Assembly: GCA_004764695.1 (NCBI GenBank) | Contig: SMSO01000035.1 | Span: forward strand, 4,531,040 to 4,595,039 | Direction: 5' to 3' | Length of the DNA stretch: 64,000 nucleotides | Source of the DNA: Schizochytrium sp. TIO01 | Lineage: Eukaryota; Sar; Bigyra; Thraustochytrida; Thraustochytriidae | Shown here: in pieces, positions 46,622-56,009 of the stretch | Layout: each line of letters opens with the position of its first letter | Position numbering within the stretch: the first letter of the stretch is position 1 | Program-made: the position numbers and the translations under genes | Notes under the pieces: generated by a model | Seen by the model: only the letters and a program-made list of their open reading frames with translations | What the model was told of the DNA's origin: nothing | Databases searched by the model: none

Positions 46622-46671
46622 CCTCCTCGGAATCTGGACCATCGTGAAGAAATAAAAGTCAATTCGGCACC

Positions 46672-48354
46672 ATGCAGCGCGCAGCTAAGCAGGTGATGAC
46701 CAAGTGCCCGTTCATCAAGAGCGGCGCCTTGAGTGAGAAGACCATCAAGAACCAGGATGTCATGCGTGGCGCCGCAGCTCTCTGCCCGCACATGAACAAG
46801 GTCATGGCCAGTGGCCAGCCCGCCGTCGAGGCCGACGTCCTTGCCCAGCCCTGCGAGGGATGCCCCTGCAACCAGAACAAGGCTGGTGCGTGCACCCAGC
46901 ACAACGTGAACTCCGTCATCAAGAGCGCTCAGGAGCAGCAGCCCCAGCAGGAGGAGCCCGCCAAGCCCAAGGCCCAGACCCCGCGTGAGAGGTACAACGA
47001 CCTCTTTGCTGGCGAGGTCGACAAGGTCAAGCGCGAGGGTAGATACCGCGTCTTCGCTGACCTTGAGCGCAAGGCTGGCCAGTTCCCTGTGGCGACCTGC
47101 CACAACGCCAAGACCGGTGAGCCGATGACCATCACCGGCTGGTGCAGCAATGACTACCTCGCTATGGGCCAGCACCCCAAGGTTGTGGAGTCCATGGTTA
47201 AGGCAGCTCGCGAGTGTGGTACCGGCGCTGGAGGCACTCGTAACATTAGCGGCACCAACCACTACCACGTCCTGCTCGAGGAGGAGCTGGCAGCACTGCA
47301 CAACAAGGAGGCAGCACTCGTGTTCTCGAGCTGCTTTGTGGCCAACGAAACAACACTCACTACCATGTCCAAGATGCTCCCGGACTCGATCCTCCTTTCG
47401 GATCAATTCAACCACGCATCCATGATCCAGGGTATTCGCAACGGATCCTGGGAGCGTAAGATCTACCGCCACAACGATCTCGATCACCTCGAGACCCTCC
47501 TGCGTCAGCAGCCCCTCGAGCGGAACAAGGTCATTGCCTTTGAGAGTGTCAACTCCATGGAGGGAACCGTTGCCCCCATGGAAGACCTCGCCTTCCTCGC
47601 GGAGAAGTACAACGCGCTCACTTTTAACGACGAAGTCCACGCTGTTGGCATGTACGGAAAGCAGGGTGGTGGTGTAGCCCAGAGAGACAATGTCGAGGAC
47701 CGCATCGACATTATCTCAGGCACCCTTGGAAAGGCCTTTGGAGTTGTTGGAGGATACGTCGCTGGATCTGCATCCTTCATCGATGCCATGAGATCCGTCT
47801 GCCCTGGATTTATCTTTACCACCGCCATCCCCCCGGCGGTCGCGGCTGCGGCTCTCACTTCCATCAAGCACCTTCGTGAGTCCAACGAGGAGCGCGTGGC
47901 TATGCACAAGAACGCTCGCATGTTCCAGGCCAGACTCCGTGAGAATGGATTCCCCATGCTCCCCACCGTGTCTCATGTCACCCCGGTGCTCGTTGGAGAC
48001 TCTGTCAAGGTCAAGCAGGTCACTGACAAACTTCTTCATGAATACGGCATTTATTTGCAGCCCATCAACTACCCTACTGTTCCCCGTGGCACTGAGCGTC
48101 TCCGCATTACGCCCGCGCCCGTTCATACCCCGGAGATGATGGACCAGCTCATTTTTGCACTCAACAACATCTGGAACGAGCTTGAACTGCCCCGTTCCTA
48201 CATGCCTGTTGACTTTGATGAGCCTGCTGCCCGTGGTGAGATGGATGTTCCTCTTGAGGACTACTCCGTTGGATCTTCCTCTTGCTACGACTTTTTCCTT
48301 GAGAACCCTTCTCTTGGATCCCTCCCGGTTGAGCCTGCCTCTGCCACCGCTTAA
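46672..48354 (+). CDS. ALAS: 5-aminolevulinate synthase (Shemin pathway)
   Basis: PLP enzyme condensing glycine with succinyl-CoA to give 5-aminolevulinate, the first step of haem synthesis in mitochondria. Of its 560 residues, ~1-105 are a presequence-like region with three Cys-Pro haem-regulatory-type motifs (Cys12-Pro13 in KCPF, Cys38-Pro39 in LCPH, Cys64-Pro65 in GCPC), spaced 26 residues apart. The catalytic core starts near 107 (RYNDLF). It shows [32 protein letters not shown] and the Schiff-base Lys354 in SGTLGKAFG, then RLRITPAP. The C-terminus extends ~40 residues past the core. C/G-ending codons suggest strong expression. Feedback by haem on import or stability is known for CP motifs in animals and is inferred here. 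The presence of ALAS argues for a non-photosynthetic eukaryote. Confidence 0.96.
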   Translation: MQRAAKQVMTKCPFIKSGALSEKTIKNQDVMRGAAALCPHMNKVMASGQPAVEADVLAQPCEGCPCNQNKAGACTQHNVNSVIKSAQEQQPQQEEPAKPKAQTPRERYNDLFAGEVDKVKREGRYRVFADLERKAGQFPVATCHNAKTGEPMTITGWCSNDYLAMGQHPKVVESMVKAARECGTGAGGTRNISGTNHYHVLLEEELAALHNKEAALVFSSCFVANETTLTTMSKMLPDSILLSDQFNHASMIQGIRNGSWERKIYRHNDLDHLETLLRQQPLERNKVIAFESVNSMEGTVAPMEDLAFLAEKYNALTFNDEVHAVGMYGKQGGGVAQRDNVEDRIDIISGTLGKAFGVVGGYVAGSASFIDAMRSVCPGFIFTTAIPPAVAAAALTSIKHLRESNEERVAMHKNARMFQARLRENGFPMLPTVSHVTPVLVGDSVKVKQVTDKLLHEYGIYLQPINYPTVPRGTERLRITPAPVHTPEMMDQLIFALNNIWNELELPRSYMPVDFDEPAARGEMDVPLEDYSVGSSSCYDFFLENPSLGSLPVEPASATA

Positions 48355-49567
48355 GGCCGCGAATACGACAACTCAAGCCTGAGCTTGGTCGAGCAGAATA
48401 ATGAAAAGTGGTGCACAGGCTAGGTCAGAGGAAGAGGGAGCAAATGTTTTCTCCTTCTACTTTTTCTTCTTCCGCTTTTTGAGCGCGTTAATTTACATCC
48501 ATCCCTTCAACGACTCATGCAGAAACGTTGCTTTCTGTACCATCCATACTCGATTCTGAAACCTTGGTTCGGCTTACGCACGGATCTAACCTTCTCTTAT
48601 GTAGATCTCCCGCTCCTCTTCCCTCTTGTGATATTTGTGCAACAGCATGAAGCAGCAATGGATGTGAGCGGCAGGCGGTCTCTACTTGCAGTTGGTGATT
48701 CATGTATGAAGCTGGAGCTTCGGTTCATGATTCTTGACAAATGTCTTCTTCTCAAATGGTGTTTTGTCCTGTCCTGTCCTGTTCTTCTTATTCTCTCGAA
48801 TGTTTCTCTAAACCGTGGTCGTACCCACCTTTTCTTTAAATAATTGTCTCTACCAGGATAAAAGCTACGGTGGCCGTCGAGACCTTTCCTCTCTGATACT
48901 TTCTCTTAAAAGTTTTCAAGTTGCAAGAATTCCGGCTGATTGTCGCTTACTTTTTTCCCCTACCACCTCGTAAATATAAATGTCCTGAAAATCATTGTCA
49001 CGTCTTTTTCCCTCAGCACGGGTTTACTCAGTCTGTTGCTTTTCATCCTGCTTCTGCTCAGGTGAAACAATTGCTCTTGTCAGTCACTCGCTTCAAAAAA
49101 CGATCTCCAGCGAGAAAAATTTGGTTCCAATAACAACGCTGCGCTTTTCTTTTTGTTTTTTCTGGTTTATTGGTACCTGCGATCGTTTGACTTGAACTTC
49201 AAACTCAAATGAAAGGATTGATTGGGAATGTCCATTGCCAATTTTAATCTTCTAAAAATATACTACGAAAGTCTTATATGATCCTATTTAAGTTCTTAAT
49301 TAACTAAATACTACTGCTAGGGGCAAGAAAAGAATATAGGCCTTTTTCTCTGCAGAACTAAATGGCCGAACGGTCCCAAGACAGAATTGAGGAATAGACC
49401 CCACGATTGACAACTCTGAAGACAAACTGCGCAGAATTGAGGATAAGAGTGGTGGCGTCACAGGCCGAAAAAGAAAACAGGCCTGCTTGCAAAAGAAGCA
49501 AGCGAGCACTGCAAACGTAGACAAACACGTACACTCACAAGCGACTTGTGTCAAGCTTTTATGCAAC
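48355..49567. other. Intergenic, no gene recognised
   Basis: About 1.2 kb between ALAS and the dynein light intermediate chain gene. Only short frames occur, without domains. It must contain the ALAS 3' end and the promoter of the next gene. Pyrimidine-rich stretches are frequent, but no clear element was found. Confidence 0.55.
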
Positions 49568-50803
49568 ATGGGTCGATCAGACAGCAAGAGCGGCAGTAGC
49601 GCCAGCAAAACACCGGACATCTGGGATCATATCGAACGTCTTGAAGCAACTCTTGCAAAGGCCAAGGAACGTGCAAATGAAGAGGCAAAGTCGAAGAAAC
49701 AAACACGACAGACGGAGTCTAAAAACGAGGACTCACGTGAGGACGACGCCTCAAAAGATGAAGGCAACGAAACGAAGGCCGAGGATGGCAAAGAAGGAGG
49801 CACCGACCAGAACACAGAAAAGGCCTCTCTTATTCAGGAGAAGGATGAACTTAGTCCCGAGCAGCAGCTAACAGCAAAAATTAGCGAATTAATTGTCAAC
49901 GCCGCCGACATTGCCCCCCGGAAAACCTGGATGCTTTTCGTTGGTCCAAGAGCGGTGGGCAAGACGAGCATGATCTCGCAATTTCTGACTCCTGGTAAAT
50001 CTGACGACCGACCCAAACCCACTGTGGCGCTAGAGTACACATTTGGTCGCCGCTCAAACGCCTCTGGGGAACGAAAGGACCTTTGCGAAGTGTGGGAACT
50101 CGGTGGTGGCGATAAACTTCTTGGGCTTGCAGATATTGTGCTTCAGCAGCAGTTCCCTGGACTGGTCGTGGTCTGTGTAGACTTGTCTGCACCGGAAGAT
50201 GCTTTTGAAGAAGCCACGTCATGGATGAACGCTGTTAGGAAGCGCCGTCGAGATATTCCCCTCATGCTTGTGGCTACTAAACACGATCGTTTCGAAAACG
50301 AAGATGGTCTCAAGCGCAAGGCTCTTGCTCAAGCTCTTCGCTATGCTGCCTGTGTTCGCAAGGCAGGACTTATCTTCGTTAGTAAGAAGGATAAAGCAGC
50401 GCTGACATATTACCGTGCACTCCTGAATCAATACGCTTTCGAGGGAGAAAAGAAGAAAACAGCCCACGTAGATCCCAACAAGCCTATCATTGTTGCACCC
50501 GGTAGGGACTCTCTTTCTAAGATCGGTCTGCCCCCTGGTGTGACCGAGAAGTCACCACAAACAGATATCGAGGAAGCGTGGCGTACTCTGTTACAAGATT
50601 ATTTTCCGCGCAAGCAACCTGAATCAAAACATGATGCTGCAGAGGACGAGGACACGGACATACAGGAAAGGGAGAGTGAAAACCTCACGCATACCTTAAA
50701 TTTGGAAACGGAACCTATTGTAGACAAGCATCGCATGGACAAGGACAAAGAGTTGCAAAGATATCGAGCCCGGGCTTCATCAAGTCGTATAAGTGGAAGA
50801 TAG
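49568..50803 (+). CDS. DYNC2LI1: Cytoplasmic dynein-2 light intermediate chain
   Basis: Subunit of the dynein-2 motor that drives retrograde intraflagellar transport; it stabilises the heavy chain. The 411-residue protein starts at the ATG at 49,568 (the frame extends upstream only to a TTG). A short DIWDHIE segment is followed by a long Lys/Glu/Asp-rich low-complexity insert (~30-95). The Ras-like domain follows: P-loop GPRAVGKT (126-133), TVALEYTFGRR, VWELGGGDKLLGL, then TKHDRFE and the LRYAAC..AGLIFVSKKD..LLNQYAFEG / VDPNKPIIVAPGRDSL series that marks DYNC2LI1 rather than dynein-1 LIC. The tail is acidic. The gene implies a ciliated stage, such as a biflagellate zoospore. Identification is strong on motif order and spacing. 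Confidence 0.9.
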   Translation: MGRSDSKSGSSASKTPDIWDHIERLEATLAKAKERANEEAKSKKQTRQTESKNEDSREDDASKDEGNETKAEDGKEGGTDQNTEKASLIQEKDELSPEQQLTAKISELIVNAADIAPRKTWMLFVGPRAVGKTSMISQFLTPGKSDDRPKPTVALEYTFGRRSNASGERKDLCEVWELGGGDKLLGLADIVLQQQFPGLVVVCVDLSAPEDAFEEATSWMNAVRKRRRDIPLMLVATKHDRFENEDGLKRKALAQALRYAACVRKAGLIFVSKKDKAALTYYRALLNQYAFEGEKKKTAHVDPNKPIIVAPGRDSLSKIGLPPGVTEKSPQTDIEEAWRTLLQDYFPRKQPESKHDAAEDEDTDIQERESENLTHTLNLETEPIVDKHRMDKDKELQRYRARASSSRISGR

Positions 50804-51636
50804 GCTTTGCTTTTTCCATATGTTCGAAGATATGATATCAAGAATGTTTTCAATTTAAAGCGTGCTCAGAGTGATATTATTCATATTTTGACGTACAGCA
50901 GATATCTTGACACATCTTGCGTTAAACTAAAGTAGTCGGTTGAACTTTGCATGCACAAGGCTACGTTAATCTCTAAATCCAAAACCTCCTTTTTAAAAAT
51001 CTTGCCGATTCTTTTCACAATGCTTGAAAGTTGTTTTCATAAAATCTGTAAGAAACATCGGCTATCTTTACTTGTCTGACAATGCAGTCTCTTTTTCGAC
51101 GAGTAGAATGGAGTAAACATGCTCCTACCACCAACACCAAGGAAAATCAAATTCCATCAGAATGAGTTTGATCTCGACGAGACATTGACTGTGTATACGA
51201 GATGCTATTAGTTTCCTTCGGAAACCTACGTAAGCCTGACTATGCATGGTCATGCGTGGGTGGTCTAGACAACCTGAGGAATAGTGGGCAACTAGTGTCA
51301 ATATTTAAAAATAAAAAATTGTAGAAGCATTCAATAGAATTAGCTAGCTAATACCAGAGTTGATAGTTGAGGATCAGCATGAAAGCTCAAGTTCTGTAGA
51401 TGTATACATAGGACATTCAGCATCTGGCAAAGCTTACATGATGGCGAGTCCGTGGACTACCTCTCAAACCCAATTTCAGAGCTGCCACATCGTTGACTCA
51501 CATTGTGAAGACTGAACACTTTTTCATGCAAATAGAGCTACATGCTGGACCTCATATAAAGAGTGATAATATTATTGGAAACTTGCCCAGATATATCAAT
51601 GTCGCATCTCTTCCCCTACAAGTATGGGCAATTTCC
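50804..51636. other. Convergent intergenic spacer
   Basis: About 830 bases of A/T-rich sequence between the convergent dynein LIC and channel genes. It presumably holds both 3' UTRs. No coding frame or repeat of note. Confidence 0.55.
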
Positions 51637-53961
51637 CTACTGCATTATTTTTGTATCGGAAGGATTGCCTTCTACAGTAAGATTATCTTGAGCAAGCTCA
51701 GCTTGGGCAGCTTCTCTAGCATCTGGTGTTGAAGCTGGCAAAGTATTTCCCACAACTTCACTTGTAAAAATAGAAGGCACAGTGTCCATAGTATCACTTA
51801 TGAGATTGGGGGGTGGATCTTCTTTCTTTACATCCCGCGCAGACTCGGATTGAATAGCTTGTGTAAGAGCAGCAAGCTCTTTTGCTTGAGACTGTAGAAT
51901 GGATTTCAGTGCGGCAATGTCGGCAGCGAAGGTGGCGCCTCCTGGCGAGGTCTCTGAGTGCGCACCCTCTACAAATTGTACATTATTGGCGGGAAAGTTT
52001 GTGTTGCTCTGAATCCCCAGCGAGCTATATGACCCAAGAGACCCATTGTTGTCATAGTGAGACGGGAGAATAGAACTTCCAGTTGTAGCCGGCATGTGAG
52101 ACATATTGTTGGGTAAGGAGCTCGTGGAGCCAACTTTAGAACGATCTTCGAAGCGAATCGGGCCTGATCCAGTCTGACGTTTTGCACTCGCAGAATCAAA
52201 AAATTGCAAAGCACCTGTGGACGCAGTTCGTGATGTAGCGGCATCCTCCACCATATCGGACTGGGGACGGGGTTTAGCAATGCTACCAGTTGGGTTATCT
52301 GGTATCATGTGAAAGTGGTTTTCTTTACTACCTGTTGTTACTTTCCGGGCCTTCCGTTGCGTTCGAAGGTTTTTAGCTACAGTCTTGCGACGCTCAGTGA
52401 TTTCATATAATTTCTGTGCAACTTCTGGAAAGTTTCTCGAGACTTCGGCAACATCATTTTTAGAAAACGAGAATAAATCGCAGTATGTTAAAGCTCTCAC
52501 TGATGCTGCACGGCGCTCCTCGATATCGGAATCCACATAGGTAATCTCACCAAAGTGACTACCTTGAGAAAGTCTAGAGTACACAACTCCGTTCTGCGCA
52601 AGCACCTCTACAGTTCCACGAACAATAAGGTACATTTCTAGAGCGAGATCTCCCTCGCGAATAATATAGTCTCCTGGGGCAGCAGAAAAAGGTTTCAGCA
52701 TTGTCACAATTGCTGACATGAAAGAAGGATTCTCAATGTCTTTGAAAATATGAATATTTCTCAAAACATCTCGCGTCAGATACATACTCAACTCAACCTT
52801 TAGGCCATGCGTGAGATCATTTAGAATCTGAGACTCGTCAAAGATCATTTTTCGACCAATATAGTATCTGAAAAACCTTCGAATACGCTTCTGAAGTGGA
52901 CCTGGGACCTTGCGATATTTAAGGTATGCATTAATAGAGTCCATTTTGCGATGGAATTGAAACGAGATTTGGTTAAGGTCAGCAACCATCGAGCTCATTT
53001 GACCAATGACATATCCAAAAACTGTTGCACCTGCCCAGCATGCAATTGTAGCTACAAATCGCTCCGCATTATTCTGCGGTTTGATATCACCAAATCCGAC
53101 TGATGTCAGGGTACTAACACTCCAATATAAGGATGCCATGTAGAGAGATGCAAAATCTTTAGCCTCGTATTCCTCAGAAAAAGATTCCATAATCCATGTT
53201 GACACATTATCTGCATTCGCGTTTCGGACTGTAACCGATGTAAAGTACCACGTACATGCTGTTAAATGGGAAACAACAAAAGTAAGAACGGCTGTCTCCA
53301 TTAGTCTACGAACGCCGGGGTTAATATCGAAAATTCCAAGGCGATCTTCCATACCGCTCATGAGTTGACGTAGCTTGCTGACTTTGATAAGCTTGGTTAC
53401 GCGCATGAACCTAAAGGCTTTGAATAGCTTTGTAAAAAGTAAGTTTTCATCAGATCCGCCAATTACGACAATGAGATCAAACGGGATTGCTGCTACGAGA
53501 TCCACCAAAAACCAAGTGCGCAGATATGTCCTCACAATAACCCGACGATCGAATTCGTATTCGTCGAGGTTACCCGGCTTTTTGATGGCAAGCCTCGTCT
53601 GAATGTACATGTCCGTGCAAAAGAACAAGTCTACCAAAAGGTCGATCCAGAGAGCAGCTGATGTTGCGTCGATGCCAACCTCAAAACAAATACGTATGGG
53701 AACCATCAAGGTAGCGTAAAAAATTAGGAAACTAACGAGTAAGCTCCAGTACATGAAAAACGTTGATTCCGGATGGATAATGAAATGATGATCGTTCTCA
53801 CCAATCTCAGTTGGACCACGAATGCTATTTTTCACATATTTTAAGCGCCGTGGATCAAGCCGCGACTTTTCTCTTGGCCATGGTGTTGTAGGGTCGTCGT
53901 TTAAGGCTGAATTGAAGTTGTCCCTCGTTGCTGCAGCGCCAGCAGGGGTTACTTGCGCCAT
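51637..53961 (-). CDS. Voltage-gated K+ channel with cyclic-nucleotide-binding domain (EAG/HCN/CNG superfamily)
   Basis: A 774-residue six-helix channel subunit. S1 lies near 68-87 and S4 at ~178-197 (KLFKAFRFMRVTKLIKVSKLR, basic every third or fourth residue). The pore helix and filter are at ~274-292 with SVGFGD (287-292), the GFG-type filter of potassium-selective EAG and HCN channels, and S6 is at ~303-325. A C-linker (326-404) leads to a cyclic-nucleotide-binding domain (~405-515). It keeps GDYIIREGD, HFGEI and ERRAASVRA, the Arg-containing phosphate-binding cassette, so cAMP or cGMP binding is plausible. The remaining ~250 residues are polar, low complexity, probably disordered. There is no N-terminal PAS domain, arguing against a classic EAG subtype. 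Likely location: plasma or ciliary membrane. The exact subfamily is unresolved. Confidence 0.9.
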   Translation of the reverse strand: MAQVTPAGAAATRDNFNSALNDDPTTPWPREKSRLDPRRLKYVKNSIRGPTEIGENDHHFIIHPESTFFMYWSLLVSFLIFYATLMVPIRICFEVGIDATSAALWIDLLVDLFFCTDMYIQTRLAIKKPGNLDEYEFDRRVIVRTYLRTWFLVDLVAAIPFDLIVVIGGSDENLLFTKLFKAFRFMRVTKLIKVSKLRQLMSGMEDRLGIFDINPGVRRLMETAVLTFVVSHLTACTWYFTSVTVRNANADNVSTWIMESFSEEYEAKDFASLYMASLYWSVSTLTSVGFGDIKPQNNAERFVATIACWAGATVFGYVIGQMSSMVADLNQISFQFHRKMDSINAYLKYRKVPGPLQKRIRRFFRYYIGRKMIFDESQILNDLTHGLKVELSMYLTRDVLRNIHIFKDIENPSFMSAIVTMLKPFSAAPGDYIIREGDLALEMYLIVRGTVEVLAQNGVVYSRLSQGSHFGEITYVDSDIEERRAASVRALTYCDLFSFSKNDVAEVSRNFPEVAQKLYEITERRKTVAKNLRTQRKARKVTTGSKENHFHMIPDNPTGSIAKPRPQSDMVEDAATSRTASTGALQFFDSASAKRQTGSGPIRFEDRSKVGSTSSLPNNMSHMPATTGSSILPSHYDNNGSLGSYSSLGIQSNTNFPANNVQFVEGAHSETSPGGATFAADIAALKSILQSQAKELAALTQAIQSESARDVKKEDPPPNLISDTMDTVPSIFTSEVVGNTLPASTPDAREAAQAELAQDNLTVEGNPSDTKIMQ

Positions 53962-54570
53962 GGTCCCCCCAAGCCACCGCGGCGGCTCGCACCGCGGAGG
54001 CTGCTACTGTGTACGGTAGCGTCAGCCTTTCAGCTGCGCTCTCCCGAAGGACGCACACAACTTATCCTTGGTTGTTGCCAAGGAAAGTATCTGCTGACAG
54101 CGTCACCTTGGAGGAGACTTAATGCTACTAGCAAGCCTAAACCACTGCGAAGGATCCGGTATTCTACACTAACGAAGGGGAATAATAGTTGTTGCTGCGC
54201 ACAGCTTTCATTTAAGCCGATGACGACACTAGAATGGAAGATGATACTAGGAACTGTTCCTTTCTACATAGCTAGAGTACTACTCCAGGCTTCACTATGG
54301 TCCTTTCCTTCAGTCGAGAAATAGAATCTTTGTCACTTGTAGAAAGAAAGGATGAGTTGTGTACTCTGCCATATATCAAGCACCTCATGTAGCGTAAGTG
54401 TAACAATTCTGGACAAAACTTAACTTTAGCTTCTTATTGCTTGTTGCATCTTAATCTGTCCGTTCATGACTCTCTGTGCTTTTAACAACCATTTCCAATC
54501 GAGGGGTGCACAAACGCATCAATGAATAATTATAAATTTAGTGTAATTATGCCTTCTCTTGACCAAACAT
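53962..54570. other. Channel gene upstream region
   Basis: About 600 bases that probably include the channel promoter and the 3' end of the small frame upstream. Short frames overlapping the channel start are shadows. No specific element was identified. Confidence 0.5.
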
Positions 54571-55032
54571 TCAACCTTTCTTCCATTTACTACGTTCTAA
54601 TCTCCGCCACTGCGCACTTGCCGGCCGCATATTAGGATTGTCTGTATAAATAAGACGAAGGAGGGAAACAGTAGGTGCCAAAATGAAAATTGCATGTGGA
54701 CACACTGGTAGTGTCCCACCAAGACTCAACGGATCTGATTGAATAGAATAAAGCAAGTAGCGTGTGGGTATTAGCGTAGCGAGCAAGTGCAAGACATGTA
54801 CCACTGTGAGCCAGTCAGTTTCTTTGGTATGTATACCTCCAGGCTGAATTCGTTGGGGAATAGTATCTCTTTGAGAGAACACCGAGCTGTATTCATTGTT
54901 GCAGAAAGTTAGCGGCATTGCTGGAATGAGAGAGAGTGACCAGAACAGCCGACATGTAACTTTACCACGATGGGTTTTCTTCAAGCTATTGTGTAGACAA
55001 AACGATCTCTTTCGCCTTCCTTCCTTGGTCAT
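54571..55032 (-). CDS. Possible small membrane protein, unknown function
   Basis: A 153-codon frame with an ATG start and a codon mix like its neighbours. The N-terminus is basic (TKEGRRKR), a Cys-containing middle follows, then two hydrophobic stretches (about residues 74-95 and 107-125) separated by a polar turn. The tail is strongly basic and Trp-containing (AQWRRLERSKWKKG). No family was recognised. It may be a complete small membrane protein or the last exon of a longer gene. Chance cannot be excluded, since the evidence is only the open frame, its start codon and its plausible topology. Confidence 0.35.
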   Translation of the reverse strand: MTKEGRRKRSFCLHNSLKKTHRGKVTCRLFWSLSLIPAMPLTFCNNEYSSVFSQRDTIPQRIQPGGIHTKETDWLTVVHVLHLLATLIPTRYLLYSIQSDPLSLGGTLPVCPHAIFILAPTVSLLRLIYTDNPNMRPASAQWRRLERSKWKKG

Positions 55033-56009
55033 TCGTTTGGTAGGTACTTATAGCAGTTTCATCAAAAATCATATAATTAAAAAAAGAAGATGGAGAAGGA
55101 AATGAGTGTTTCTTAAACAAAACAAAAAAACTTCCATAAGCGCAAGCAAGCCTACAACTTGGACATCACTTCAAATCAAACCTTCGCAAGCATTGCAGGC
55201 CTCCTGTTGCGAAGGAAAAGTGAAATATTTTAGCTAATGCCTGTGCAAAAAGTGCGTATTTACTATAAGGCTTATCAGGCGGTATTACCACTTGTCTTGA
55301 GCGTCCAAGCTAGACTTAAGCAGCCAAGGTAGCTTTTCATTTGTACTATAGATGGCACACAGTTTTAGTTTTCGGCAGCTTGGAGAAGAAACTGTTAAAG
55401 TTGTAACCTTGGTTCTTGAGACATCATTCTAGCGAGTGGGTTTACATATATAGCAAAAGAGCGGGCAAGAGATTGAAAGATAGAAACCAGGAACTTGCAT
55501 CTACTTAACGGCATCGCACTTCTTAGGGTATTATAAGAAATTACGGAACCAAGCCGGGAAGTTTTTATTTCTTCGAAGAATGTAAACGTGCACTTTTTTT
55601 TTTTTTTTGCAAGTCTTGAGTTATGAATAGCACCACCGGCCGTTGCGTGCAATGCAAAAGCCAAAACATTGAGTATTAAAATTTTAATCAACTGAAGGGC
55701 AAAGAATTCCAAGAAAGAAAAGAAATGAAATGCGCAGCATATACGACACTCCAAAATAAGGTTCTGGTCTAATCAAGGAACAATCCAAATTTGATTAAGA
55801 TAATATATGCTTCCCACACCTGAACCATGCATGGCCTCGGAAAAATAGAATATAGAATCCTCCAACCTCAGGAAAAACAATCAACTTGAATGTCTCACTA
55901 GTATCTATCTATTGAAATGATGAAGCTAAAGAATCGATTAGATTTTAAGAGGGTATGTACGTAGATCTTTTATGATTTTCTATAATGAAAAGAAAAAAAA
56001 GTTGATTGA
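55033..56009. other. Intergenic, no gene recognised
   Basis: About 1 kb, A/T-rich, with a poly-T run at about 55,595-55,609. Frames here are short or open through homopolymers and show no domain. Confidence 0.55.

Larger units (their letters stand above)
43500..46671. other. GC-rich, repeat-studded island II upstream of ALAS
   Basis: About 3.2 kb without a supported gene. It contains (CCACG)n and (GATC)n runs near 43,790-43,820, a long (GAAA)n/(GA)n tract (45,090-45,164), a 10-bp minisatellite (45,531-45,596), TAGCTGAG(T/C)GGTAGG motifs (44,676; 45,816), and (TA)n and (TAG)n tracts. A Pro/Ser/Arg-rich minus-strand frame (43,944-44,369) lacks an ATG start and is not called. The last few hundred bases should hold the ALAS promoter. 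Confidence 0.5.

Noticed and set aside
46603-47640. 345-codon antisense frame over ALAS
   Set aside because: It is a shadow produced by C/G-ending codons of ALAS; it is Val/Leu/Gly-rich and has no domain.
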